The notes beneath the pieces were generated by a model. That model was not told the origin of the DNA and ran no database searches. It saw nothing but the letters and a program-made list of their open reading frames with translations. Source: Isoetes taiwanensis (lineage: Eukaryota > Streptophyta > Lycopodiopsida > Isoetales > Isoetaceae). Taken from it: 64,000 bases of DNA. Each line of letters opens with the position of its first letter. Position 1 is the stretch's first letter. The stretch lies in contig JAJEKV010000050.1 of NCBI GenBank assembly GCA_021234155.1, positions 7,217,199 to 7,281,198 of the forward strand, written 5' to 3'. The translations under genes and the position numbers were made by a program. Below, piece by piece: positions 21,261 through 32,700 of the stretch.

Positions 21261-21746
21261 TTTGTTTAAAGAAAAGAGGATCAAAGGAAAAATGAGTGAT
21301 GTTTGTAAAAGAAAATTCTGCTATGGATGCATGTTGGGCAAGCATTCAAGGCTGCCATTCGCAAAGCATGGGAAGAGAGCTAACGATGTCTTGGAATTAG
21401 TGCATTCAGATTTATGTGGCCCTATTAATGTGACAGGTAGAACTGAAAAGAGGTATTGTTTGACGTTTGTAGATGGCTATAGTAGAAGATGCAGATGTTA
21501 CCTAGTAAGAAAGAAAAGTGAGACCTTTGATGCTTTTAAAGATTTCTTAGCTGAAAGCGAGAGAGAAACAGGAAGAAAGCTGAAATGTTTAAGCAATGAT
21601 AGAGGAGGGGAATACTTATCCTGCAGGTTTAGAGCATTTTGCAAATTACGTGGAATTGCTAGGCAGTTAACGTGCTCTCATAGTCCACAACAAAATGGTG
21701 TAAGCGAAAGGAAAAATAGGACGATCTTGAATGCCGCCAGAGCAAT
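21250..21746 (+). pseudogene. Copia integrase, N-terminal part
   Basis: Frameshifted from the gag frame. Shows the zinc-binding end CYGCMLGKHSRLPF and the integrase core: HSDLCGP (first Asp), LSNDRGGEY (second Asp) and PQQNGVSERKNR (Glu). All three catalytic residues are present. The frame is cut at RAIV by the inserted LTR. Confidence 0.88.
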
Positions 21747-23390
21747 TGTGACGTTCCAGGGGAATATACGCTATAATTACGTATATTCCTGGACCCGTCA
21801 CTATACAAGTCTATCTTCATAGCCTTGTATACCATAGATTGTGGCACTAGGGGGCATGACTAAGTTATTCATATAACTTAGCCAACCTTAGGTTAAGACC
21901 ATTTTCCACGTGGCCTTAATTTATTGGGCACCCGCCACACGGTCTTACCCTATTGGAGCCACATGGCATAACATGTGAACCCTAACCTATAAAGGCCTAA
22001 ACCCTAACCCTAGGCCTCTTTTTAAAACTCCAACAATGCAGGAACCTTCTTGGCAAACTCCGTTTGAGAACCGTCTTCAGTAGCACAAGATAGCATGGCA
22101 ACCCCCAGAGCGTGAGCGCATCAACAGAGTGGGAGCTACCTCGAACACTTCGAAGACCATGGAGATGCCAAGATTGGGAGGGAGTGCTTTTGGAGCAGGT
22201 ATGTAGAGTAGTAGTCATAGTAGTTCATCTGGAATTAGCATTCCAGATGAGTTAGTATCTTGCATCTAGGGTAGAGCCATCCTAGAACCCTCATTCATCA
22301 TCTTGAACCCTAATCAAGGAACTCTAACTGTAAGTTAGATATAGATGATTAGGTTAAGATGTTCTTATGATTATTCTCATGAGATGATGATTATGTGATG
22401 ATGGTTGATCATGTTGCTCCTCTTGTATTGGGAAGGGGGGTAGAGACCTAGAGCCATATGTAGTATGCTCCTAGTTTAGATCCCTTAGTTCTTATTAGAT
22501 GCGGCCTGTGCATAGGAGCCCACCAGGCTATGGAGGCTATGATGTGACTCAGCACTACACAACGGGGCTAGAGGCAAAGCGGAGGGAGGATCCCCTGCCC
22601 AGAAGTGGGGGCTCTGGGGGATCCCATAGTGGGCTAGGCTTATGGCGGTCACTTAGTGTGGGCCTGGCATGGAGTCCGACACCTCCTCCGGGGCAAGCGG
22701 TGTAAAGCCACGCCTCTCGAGAGTTGCAAGTGTCGGCTTGGCTCGTTTTGGGGGTTCACTCGGTCACCAATCGTGTGTGTCGCCCGCGATTCTCTACCCC
22801 CCCCATGGAACCTCTAGACCCCAGGAAGGGAGATGCAACCTTCTGCCTCATCGGACCAGGGGAGATGCAACACGGAGTAGTCCCAATGGGTGATACTATG
22901 GGATTGCGTGTCCTGGAAGGCTAGAGTCACGCCCGAGCTTGATTTAGCCCATCCGCAAAGTATGCAATGGGAGGGGCGGATGGAGTGGTCAACCCTAGCC
23001 ATTGTCTTACATGCCAGCCCTCGCCATTGCGGGACTCGGTGCTGCTCTATCCCGAGGCCTAGCCCGGTCAGGTCATCCTCCTTATGAGTCCGGCACGGGT
23101 AGGAGCTCTCATGTTTTACGGTTTATGTTTATCGTCTTTGCACTTGTGGATGTGTGATGGACTACCCTTAGAGGTAGTATTTATATGCTTTGATGCTAGT
23201 TAGACTTGTTTATAAACCATTTATAGGAGCCCATAGGGGAAGAGGCCGAAGACACCTTCCTGTCCCCTCCCTTTAGGGTCACCTTAGAGTCTTGGGGTAG
23301 GCGAAGGGCCCTTGGGTTGTTGTTGAGCCACGGGGATTTCTGCTTAGAATGTATGTGTAGGCGTGTATGTTTGTTTAGGAGGCGTCCACA
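21747..23390 (+). repeat. Solo LTR nested in the Copia integrase
   Basis: 1644 bp starting TGTGACGTTCC and ending GGCGTCCACA, the terminus pair of the Lt1/Lt2/Lt3 superfamily but on the + strand. No internal region follows, so it is a solo LTR left by LTR-LTR recombination. A hairpin next to the start pairs 21756-21770 with 21780-21792. TATAAA at 21988-21993 lies between telo-boxes (AACCCTAA at 21978 and AAACCCTAA at 21999). The phrase GAGGGGCGGATGGAGTGG is the reverse complement of a shared motif in Lt1 and Lt2 LTRs. The expected 5-bp TSD is not intact (GCAAT versus AAGAA). Confidence 0.88.
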
Positions 23391-25540
23391 AAGAATCTTT
23401 GAAACATATAGGCTTGCCAAATTATTTATGGGAAGAGGTTGTAAATACTACCGTCTAAATTCAAAATAGACTTTCAATTACGGTGTTTTGAGTAAATTAC
23501 GAGGAACTGTGGAACCCAAATGCTCAAATAGACTTTGCAAAATTCAAAGTGTTTGGGTGTCTTGGCTATGTTCATGTGCATAAGGAAAACAGAAAGAAAT
23601 TAGATGACAGAGCGCAAGTGGCTTTTCTAGTAGGTTATGATACTGAAAGTAAAGCATTCAGAATGTTTGAGCCAAAGAAAAAGACTATATTAATAAGTAG
23701 AGATGTCACGTTTGAAGAATCTATGCTGTATAGAGAGTACAAGACAGCAAAGACTGTTTGTAATAAGGCAGGTGAGTCTACTTACAGCAGAAATAATAAA
23801 GGAGGTAAGTTTACTTACATTGATGATGATAGTGACAGTGATAATGATGGAGAAGAAAAAAGTAATGTTGCACCGTCTGAAATGCAAGGAGAAATGCCAA
23901 ACCAAGTTGCCGAAATTGAAGGCAAGTCACAGCAGGTTGAGATCAAAATGCAGAGAAAGAGAAAAACTGAAATTGAAAAGTTGAGAGATGAAGTAAAACA
24001 GAACATTAATGATTATGGGAGATTGGATACGGGGAAAAGCAAGAGATTACAAAAGGAAGAAGAATTGCTTAATGTCTTGGCTATACTAGATGATGTCCCA
24101 CAAACGTTTGAGCAGGCGGTTGAATCTGAAAATAGTAGAGAATGGAAAGAAGCAATGATGGCTGAAATGAAGTCTTTCCATGATAATAAAACATATGAAG
24201 TGGTTACTAAACTAGAAGGAAAAAATATTGTAGGCTGTAAATGGATTTACAGACTTAAAATTGGACCAGATGGCAAGACGAAAAGGTTCAAAGCAAGGCT
24301 TGTAGTACAGGGATATTCTCAGAAGAAGGGACTTGACTTTGATGAAACTATTGCTCCGATAGTCAAATTAACAAGTATCAGGCTGTTATTAGCATTTGCA
24401 AATGCAAAAGTTGCATTTACATCACATGGATGTGTCGCGGCATTTTTAAATGCTGACTTAGATGAAGAAATATACATGAGCCAAGCTCCTGGCGTTGAAA
24501 AGGGTGAAGGTAAAGTATGGAAGCTACGGAAAGCAATGTATGGACTTAGGCAATCACCCAGACAATGGTATAAATGTATGGATGAGTATTTGAGGAAACA
24601 TTGTTTCTCTAAACTAAATACAAATGGAAATATTTATATTTACAAAGTAGGAAAAGAGTGTTGCATGATTGCCTTATACGTGGACGATTGCATTATGGCA
24701 ACTAATAGCTTACAATGTTTGGAACATTGCAAAAATGTCTTGCAAAGGAAGTTTAAAATGACAGACTTAAATGAGCTGAAAAGCTTCTTAGGAATCGAAG
24801 TTACAAGGGACATGTGTCCGCAAACAAAAGCTGAAATAGAAGAGATGGCGAACATTCCATATAAACAGTTAATTGGCTGCCTAATTTACTTAGAAAATGG
24901 AACAAGACCAGATATAACATATGCAGTGAATATGCTCAGTAGATTTTGCAATAATCCTGGCAAAGGCCATTGGATAGCTGCAAAACATATAATTAGATAT
25001 CTAAAAGGTACTGCAGATCATGGTTTAATTTATGATTCAAAAGATTTGACTTTGCAAGGATTCACAGATGCTGATTGGGGTGGAGATGTAGATACAAGGC
25101 AATCTACATCAGGATATGCTATGATCGTAGGAAATGCAACTATTGCATGGAAAAGCAAGAAACAGACAGCTATAGCTTTATCATCTGCTGAAGCAGAATA
25201 CGCAGCCACTGCGCTTGCAACTAAAGAAATTATATGGCTCAGAAGATTGCTGAATGAGTTGGGTGAAGCACAAGAAAAACCTACAATTTTGTACTGTGAT
25301 AACATGAGCTGTATAGCTCTTACAAAAAACCCTGTATTACACGAAAGAACAAAACATATCGAATTACAGATGCACTTTGTCAGGGATATTGTAGAGAAGA
25401 AGATCATATCTGTAGAATATCTTCATACAGGCATTCAAGTTGCCGATATATTCACAAAGGCTTTAAGAGAAAACAGGTTTCATGAGTTAAAATCAAAATT
25501 AGGTGCGAATGCATTCCAGTTGCAGTGCAGCGCAGCTTAA
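23391..25540 (+). pseudogene. Copia integrase C-terminus, reverse transcriptase and RNase H
   Basis: Restarts just after the LTR with the integrase continuation (IGLPNYLWEEVVN) carrying stops, then is open from 23549 (663 residues). RT motifs: WIYRLKIGPDGKTKRFKARL, AMYGLRQSPRQWY and the catalytic ALYVDDCIM (about residue 377). Motif A reads HGCVAAFLNADLDEEIYM where Copia RTs have MDVKTAFLNG; the catalytic Asp is replaced by Cys. About 50 residues are missing between FLGIEVTRD and MCPQTK. RNase H is intact in sequence (GFTDADWGGD about 506, SSAEAEYAA) and the C terminus KHIELQMHFVRD, ADIFTKAL is typical. Confidence 0.9.
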
Positions 25541-25640
25541 GCACTTATATAATTGCACTCAGTCTAAATCTGATGATACAGCAGAAAACTTTGCAAGCTA
25601 TAGAAAGTTACAGATTCACAGGTTAAGACATTAAGGGGAG

Positions 25641-26107
25641 TGTTGGAAATTGCATGTGGAATAATGTAATAATGTCTTAACTTAGGTTATTATACAATGG
25701 CTCAGAATAATATCTAGATTTCAATGGTCGTAGCAGGTTAAGGAAAATAGCAGGTCAGTTATAGTTGGGCCAAGTGTAAATCAAATATGGTATACAGGGA
25801 GAATCGGTGGGAATGGATAAGGATGCGAATCGGATCAAATGATAACTTAAGGGGGATTCACCTGTGATGAATGGTACAGTTAGCTAGATACAGGAGAGCC
25901 GAAATCAGTTGGCCGAAATAGAGAAACTAATATCAAAACAAAATGGATTAGTACTGTTCATTTGGTTTTAGTTGGATTACTGCTTATTAGAATTTCTACA
26001 TTTGAAGTATTCATATTTGCATATTTGAATTGTATACATGGTTGACAAAGTGAGGCATTGAATTTAAAAACTATAGGAGGTTGAACAATTCAAGAGTTTA
26101 CTTTACA
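25641..26107 (+). repeat. Copia 3' LTR
   Basis: 467 bp, directly preceded by the purine tract and followed by the TSD CAATG. Confidence 0.93.
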
Positions 26108-26195
26108 CAATGGCTTAATCCTGACATTAATACGCTTTCTACTCTCATTATTTGGGTACCATAGGCCAATTGATCTCCGTGGATGATAAAAATAC

Positions 26196-26242
26196 ATTCT
26201 ATTCTATTCTATTCTATTCTATTCTATTCTATTCTATTCTAT
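26196..26242. repeat. (ATTCT)n microsatellite
   Basis: About nine perfect pentamers just downstream of the Copia element. Confidence 0.95.
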
Positions 26243-26831
26243 CTTTAAGTTTTCCATGTTGTTGCGAAGAAGAGCATTAGGCCGTACTTCATGTCTTAGT
26301 AAATGGTATCTGATGGGTTTCTCTCTCTTCTAATACACTTGTTATGCTCCTTTCATTTTAGAACTTCATAGGAATTTGATGCAACAATAGATGAGCAGAA
26401 AGTAAAGTTATGTAGCATATCTTTGAATATCATTTTTAAAAGATGATGGCCCTCTATTATTAGGATGTCTTAGAGACAAGGTTTAGATAGATAAGCTACC
26501 AGGGAATAAAAGCATACATCTTCTTAAAATTAATCTTTAAGTATGCATGTAAGATCTCTACAAAATTACTCTTACAGACTCTGCTATAGATACAAAGCAC
26601 GTGAGATTAATTTTTACGACGTAGAATTGACAAATGAAGGAGCTAAGGAAAAGTAATTCAATTCTTTATATTATTTTGTTTTTATCTTATTTCTTTTTCT
26701 CATTTCATTCGCATTTTCATTCTCATTCTTAGCGAGGGAGTTAGGGACTCCAAGGGAGTGGAGGATTAGTGCTTGATGCAATAGTAGGTTATAACAAAGC
26801 AAGTTTATAACATCCAGCTTCAGGATACGCA
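26243..26831. other. Spacer, no gene seen
   Basis: AT-rich flank between the microsatellite and the Ty3 gag fragment. No supported frame. Confidence 0.4.
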
Positions 26832-27240
26832 TCGAAATTTCGTCAAATTACTATAGATACTGCCTGGGACAATGGTGCTTATCGATATTGTATTCGAAAA
26901 GGCTTACGTGAGGATATAAAGAAAATGATGTTGACCATGGAGGATCCAAGGACTTTGGATGAAGCTATAAAGTTTGTCATTCGTTGTGATAACCGTCTAT
27001 TTGAGCGTAGGCAAGAAAGATGAAATCAAGTTGTTTCTTCAATCTCGTAAGCACCAATGGTCACATCAGCCTCTGCACCGCCCATGCCTTCTAAGTCAGA
27101 TGGCCTTGTACCTATGCAGATTGATCGTGTATTTAGAGGACCTTTATCTGCTGCTGAAAATCAACACCAAAGAGAAGCTAATTTATGCCTTTACTATGAT
27201 GGGGCTGGACATAGTGCTCGTGGAATTTTCTTAAGCATTC
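26832..27240 (+). pseudogene. Ty3/gypsy gag fragment
   Basis: Translation in two frames gives a capsid C-terminal segment (FRQITIDTAWDNGAYRYCIRKGL, DEAIKFVIRCDNRLFERRQER), a linker with MQIDRVFRGPLSAAENQ, and a degenerate zinc knuckle CLYYDGAGHSARG in which two of the Cys are lost. This arrangement (RGPL-S-x-E then CLYCG..GH) is the Ty3 gag of retrotrans_gag type. Stops near 27022 and in the knuckle show it is a relic; neither LTRs nor pol are visible nearby. Confidence 0.75.
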
Positions 27241-28033
27241 AAATCAGTAAAAAAAATTCGGGGGGGGCATCCGAGTAATAGGATTCTTTCGATGGCTAGT
27301 CGACATGTCTCAAACTCATTCCACAGGGGCTGAAAGGTTCATTCCTTCTAAAGCAAATTTGGTTTTCTTGTTTAACGATGAAATAAAAAATTGTCATGTA
27401 TGTAGTGAACTGTAGTGAACTCCCAGGAAGTAAAAAATTGTCCTCCTCAACCATAATATGGCGGTTTACCTTCTAGTACAAAGAGATATGGATCATTACA
27501 TAAGTAGAATGAGGTAGTCGCTTGTGATGTAATTAAATTGTAGCATTGCCTTATGTCTCAATTAGAGGGCAATTAGATATATTGGATAAATTCAAAAGGT
27601 AAGACCTCAGTTTGTCAAATTTTGTAGTATCATATTTGCCCGACATGCCATCTAAAACTTGTATGTTATATGAGTATAATCCGAGTTGCATGTTGGAATG
27701 TTTGTCTTGTACTTTTTATGGGTTTGCTTCTACTGCATTTATGTTCAAATATGCAATCCTTTTTAGTGTACACGCGACCAATGTGTATATGAGGTCACAC
27801 TATATTTGTAATGAAATACCGTATAACTTGCAATGGCTACCAGTCCTGTCGATACGGTGACTCGTACCCCTACAAAAGAACAAAATGATATCTTTATGTG
27901 CTTGAGAAGGAGACGTTATCAGTGCCATATGACCATGGTCTATCCCTCCATATTCTTTTTCTGTAATCCAAATCCTTCTATACCTCAGATGCATAGGACG
28001 ATCGCCTATCCCAATGTTCCCCACCCCACACAA
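27241..28033. other. Spacer, no gene seen
   Basis: AT-rich sequence between the gag relic and the AAAAG microsatellite. Possibly further decayed retroelement. Confidence 0.4.
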
Positions 28034-28071
28034 CAAAAAGAAAAGAAAAGAAAAGAAAAGAAAAGAAAAGA
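28034..28071. repeat. (AAAAG)n microsatellite
   Basis: About seven units, immediately before the left end of Lt2. Confidence 0.95.
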
Positions 28072-28140
28072 ATACCATTTTATGCTTATGGGTTGTTTGA
28101 AACCTACCCCAAGCAATTTCAAGAATTTGAGGACCAAGTC

Positions 28141-29708
28141 TCTGACGCTCCCCCAATCCATACGATGCTCCCATCGTATAAATACGGGAAATTCCCCCTC
28201 CCATGGCGAATCCATCACCACGGAAAGGCCCTCCATCTGACTCGGACCACTTGTGATGGCCAAGTGTCCGGGTGAAGGACATGGAGGTGTCATTCGTCCC
28301 ACGCCTTCTATGGGAATCCTATATAGCGGAAGCATGCATACATGTTAGCACCTAGCAACAATACTAAATAATAATATACCACCACGAAGGGTGGCCCATC
28401 ATCATCACTATAACTAGCAATAGAATACCAACATAACAAAGGAAATACACCATAACTAAGGGCCCTACCCCGGGCTCAGACTCCATGTGGGTGACTGACG
28501 GTCAGGGCCTCAAGATAACAGCAGACAGAGGTATGACATGGCATTGGTTGGCATAAGACAATGGCTAGGGTAGTCCACTCCATCCGCCCCTCCTGTGCAC
28601 ACTTTGCAGATAGGCTGTATCATGCAATGACGTGCTTGTAGCCCTCCTGAGACGCAATCCCAAGGAATCACCTTCAGACTACTCCCGGTTACATCTCCCG
28701 GGCCCGATGAGGCAGTCGGGAGGCGCCCTCCCCGGTATGACGGATCCCCTCGGTGCGCTAGAGGATACGTGCCCCCTCGATGACCCCCGCATCCGCACCC
28801 GACCTACTCCCCAAATCTAAAGGTCAGCTCACCAACCCGCTCGGAGCCTGTGGCGGCCGCCGAGAGGCTCCCACCCTCCGCCCAGGGAGTGTCGACCCAT
28901 ACCCAGCCCACACACAAAGGATCGGCTATAAGTCTAGCACACGTAGGAGTCCCAGAGTCAGCTAAAGCGCGGACCCCACCCCCCCATTCACCTTCATACC
29001 CGTTGTTTGGTCTTGAACCACATCATAGCATCCACGGCCGGGTAGGCTCTTGTGCACAGCCGCAATACAGGGGTTTTAGGGTTCTACCTAGGAGCAACTC
29101 TACTTGCTAGATGGCCTTTAGGTCTCTACCCACCCCTTTAGCCCATACAACACCATAGGAACGGAAAGAACTAAGCTAATACATCCATCCATCCATCCAT
29201 AACTTGAATAGAACATAAAATAGAGATTAACCATTCACCTACTCAAACAAGGGTTAATCCTACGACTAACTAGGAAAACCAAGCTATCTACTCACTAACC
29301 CGTGTCCTAGCTGGAGCCATGGTCTCGGATGGGTCCATCACACTAGGTAGGGGTGGGTGGTTGATGATAACTCAAGCTTGGCCGATAATCTGGCTTGCCC
29401 TCCTTAGCTCCCAATTCGAATTTGGGAGTCAGAATGGGGCAGGACCCCTTTTCCTAGGACCAAAATGGAAGGTCCCCCCTGGCCAATCGATTTGGGCCAG
29501 GTGGCGCCCCCTTGTTGGTGCTAATTAACTAATTTAGCTTAATTAGGGTAATTAGGCCAAATACTTTATAATTATCCACAATGGATTTATTAACATAGCT
29601 AAATAAAACCATTATGGTTGACCCCTACTTGGACAATTACCCCCTTATGTCCTAGTGACGTGTCCTGGCGTGTATCACGATACCAGAGCAATTGCACGGA
29701 ACGCCACA
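28141..29708 (-). repeat. 3' LTR of Lt2
   Basis: 1568 bp. Inner hairpin ATACGATG (28160-28167) and CATCGTAT (28172-28179). Contains a (CATC)n run at about 29182-29200. A minus-strand TATAAAG is at 29564-29570. Differences from the 5' LTR cluster in the GC-rich part 28660-29060. Confidence 0.92.
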
Positions 29709-32700
29709 TTCTCCCACCTTTTAAAAGTGATGTCCTCAAAGATCAAGACTACTCTTGTTGTAGGGCAACACATCGTACATTGGGAGGAGGTCTCCCCTCC
29801 TTCAAGAGATAGCGTGAGATTTGTCATGTTCAAAGTGAGTATGTTTGAAATGACTTGTAATGTGCAATTCATAACTCTGGGATATAAAAGGTAGAGATAT
29901 AGATCAGACATGATCATCGTTTAGGACTGTAAAAAAAAATGAAGAGTCAAGGTTTGGGAAAGTCTTACTGTTTCCTTCGTGGTGATGAGTTCAGAGTTTA
30001 TCTTCTTTAGAAATTATTCTTTCTATACATATGGTTAATTGATTATATATTATGGGCAAGTGTAGATATAAGCAACTTCTATTTGTTCTTTTAATATAAT
30101 ACAGACTTATTTAATCGCACACTGTTTAGTAGCAAGTCATTCGACTCGTATTAACTTCCGTGTATATGTCTATTATATCCTATTTTGTTACAGTTTTAAC
30201 AACTCGTATATTGCTATCGTCAGTGTTTACATGCACCTCACATTTATGCTTACCCTTTAATAGAATTATGGTTTTGTCATTTTTTTACCTATATACTGTA
30301 ATGTTAATTACAGACATACGTTCTTCATCCTTGATTATTCATAACCTTGTTAGAACATTATCTAAGTCTCATTATTCCCTTAGGAGTTAGTGTAAGACAT
30401 ACATAATTATCTCCTTCTATTATATTTGACTATGTGTTTAAATAGGTTTCTCCTTTTGAGTATCTTTAATGTTTTCCACAAGCACTCGGATCCATAGTTT
30501 ACATTAGCTCTAACCAAAGCCGACCACTGATATATGAGGGGTAAAGACCCTTAGAAAATGAGACTACATTGTTAATATAAATGTTGGTTTGACTTCAAAT
30601 AAAGTTCTAAGGTGCAAAACTCCGATTGATATATCGTTGGCTTTAAACACCCATGGTTAAAACCTTTGTGGAGCTAAATCTAAAGTCATGGATCTAAGGC
30701 TTCTATCGATAATGCTCCGTAATAGAAAGTAATAGATGGTTTTTTTTCGTGTTTATTGACCAAAGGAATTTTGAGGTGAACTATGACTAAAACGAGCTTT
30801 ACCTCACATGAGTACACATATTAATTCATTAGTTATATCTACACATTTATTAGAGATATGGAAGCATCAAAGCATGGCCGGTACTTCTTAAGGCTATTAT
30901 ATAACGAAGGTTAAGCAGATCCTGGGTTCTTGCTTGAAGTAGAAGTGCTAGGTACTATACTAAGGTGGAAACTGGATTATAAGTACCCATGGGTAGGTTG
31001 AGGATGCGATCCATAAACTACGGATTATAAAATTACGATACGCTATGCCTTCGTAAGGAGATTGATGTTCCCGAGGTGTGCAATAACGATGCAAGCGCAG
31101 GCATGATTAAGATGACCACATAGTCACGCGGATACGCTTTAATGACGCTTCGGTCGAAGGCATGACCATTATGCATGGTATAAATTAAGGAAATGGACAC
31201 ATCTTATATCGGGTTGGGAGCATCGAGATGCCGAAATAAAAGATCGACAATAGTGTGGAACGTAGTTTTCACACAAGGTGAAGAGAGCCGAGGTCGATCG
31301 ACTAAGGCGTGAATAAGCCGCTCTGTAAGACCCGCCGAATGGAAGATGGCAATTGCTAGTAAAAGGTGCAACCGCCCTGAAAGCTACGGCATGTTGGAGC
31401 TCGCCGCCCGGCGAGACTATGAAGGAAAGTTGACCTCAACGAATGATAGACTAAGGAGGCAAGTAATGCACCCACAAGGCCATTTGTTTGACAAGAGGTA
31501 CTTGAAAATTGTTGCAAACAAAGGCCTCAAAGATAGAAAATTTGGAGGGATACTCTGAATAGACCAAAGTCCGGAGTATGAATAAAGTAGGTGCCCAATG
31601 AACATCTCACCAAGGAGAATGTGCTCGGACCGATATCGCGGTGTATCCCGAGGCGAGTTCCGTGTTGGTATATGCATTAGGAGCATTTAATGGTAAAATA
31701 TAGCAAGGAAAAGAAAGGGTGTATAATAGGACTTTTAGTTCAAATTCCATATGAATACTGAAATAATGTAAGAGTTCCTATACGAGACGTTAAATATGTC
31801 CACTAGGACTTAGAGTGGCATTTGCCCCTGGGAATTTGTAACTAGAGCTTGAGGACCCGTGCAAACTAAGGCTAGAAAGTCTAGAAAGCGTGGTGTCGAA
31901 CCAACAACACGCTTATGGTACCGATAACCGAAGTTGAGGAAATAAATGGGCGGTAAGTATGAACATAGCTAGGTGGCTATGTCAACGAAAGTTACATATG
32001 AGTCTAGCCTTAGGGTTGGTTCACACATGTTACTATATCTCATAATAACAACGTAGTGGTTTTGGATGTTTGAAGGATTTAGTAGTATCAAATACTACAA
32101 TAGTGAGGATATCGAGGGTGTCGATTGTGACATACAGATGTATGTCATATTGGAAAATGGTAGAATACTGCACAAGGTCATTGAACTATTACTTGACAAT
32201 GTTTAAAGTAGAAGCATCATGATATGCTTATATACGAAGATATTGGGTTAAGGTATGATCCACCAGAGATAAGCATTCAAGCTATCCCAATGGTTGGAGT
32301 TGACTATCTTAGATACGTCGTACTAAGGGATATGGAAAGAGTTTAAAGCAGTAAAAAGAGCTAGAGTAAGTGTAGGCTATACGGTGATGTTACATTCAAA
32401 AACATTTCGAGGATGGTTGGAAGAGTGTTGGAATAACTGATACTGAGAGCTTAACTACTCAAAGGTGGTAGATACCAATGAATTTCTTCAGCATTATAAG
32501 CTGAGAGCATCTATTCGGTTTTGGGAATAAGAAGATGTGTAAAATATTGCATCCCCCTGGTGGAAGAAAAGAAGGAGTACGAGGACTTGGGCGATTATAC
32601 CTTTAGGGATAACCGAGAAGAGGGCAATATAGAGCAATTTCAAGTCCCGATAAGAATCAAGACGAGGTGTACAGATCAGAAGGGTGAGATTATATAGACC

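Larger units (their letters stand above)
19278..26107 (+). mobile_element. Copia (Ty1) LTR retrotransposon, complete but dead
   Basis: 5' LTR 19278-19730, 3' LTR 25641-26107, both TGTTGGAAATTG to TTTACA. The 5-bp TSD CAATG is present on both sides (19273-19277 and 26108-26112). The PBS TGGTATCAGAGC lies at 19732-19743 and the polypurine tract TTAAGGGGAG at 25631-25640. Gene order gag, protease, integrase, RT, RNase H is that of Copia. A 1644-bp foreign solo LTR splits the integrase. Several frameshifts and a lost RT catalytic Asp also disable it. Without the insertion it would be about 5.2 kb. Confidence 0.95.

Noticed and set aside
28660-29060. Clustered small differences between the Lt2 LTRs as gene conversion
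   Set aside because: The differences are mostly one- to three-base indels in GC-rich sequence and could equally be assembly errors; not enough to claim conversion.
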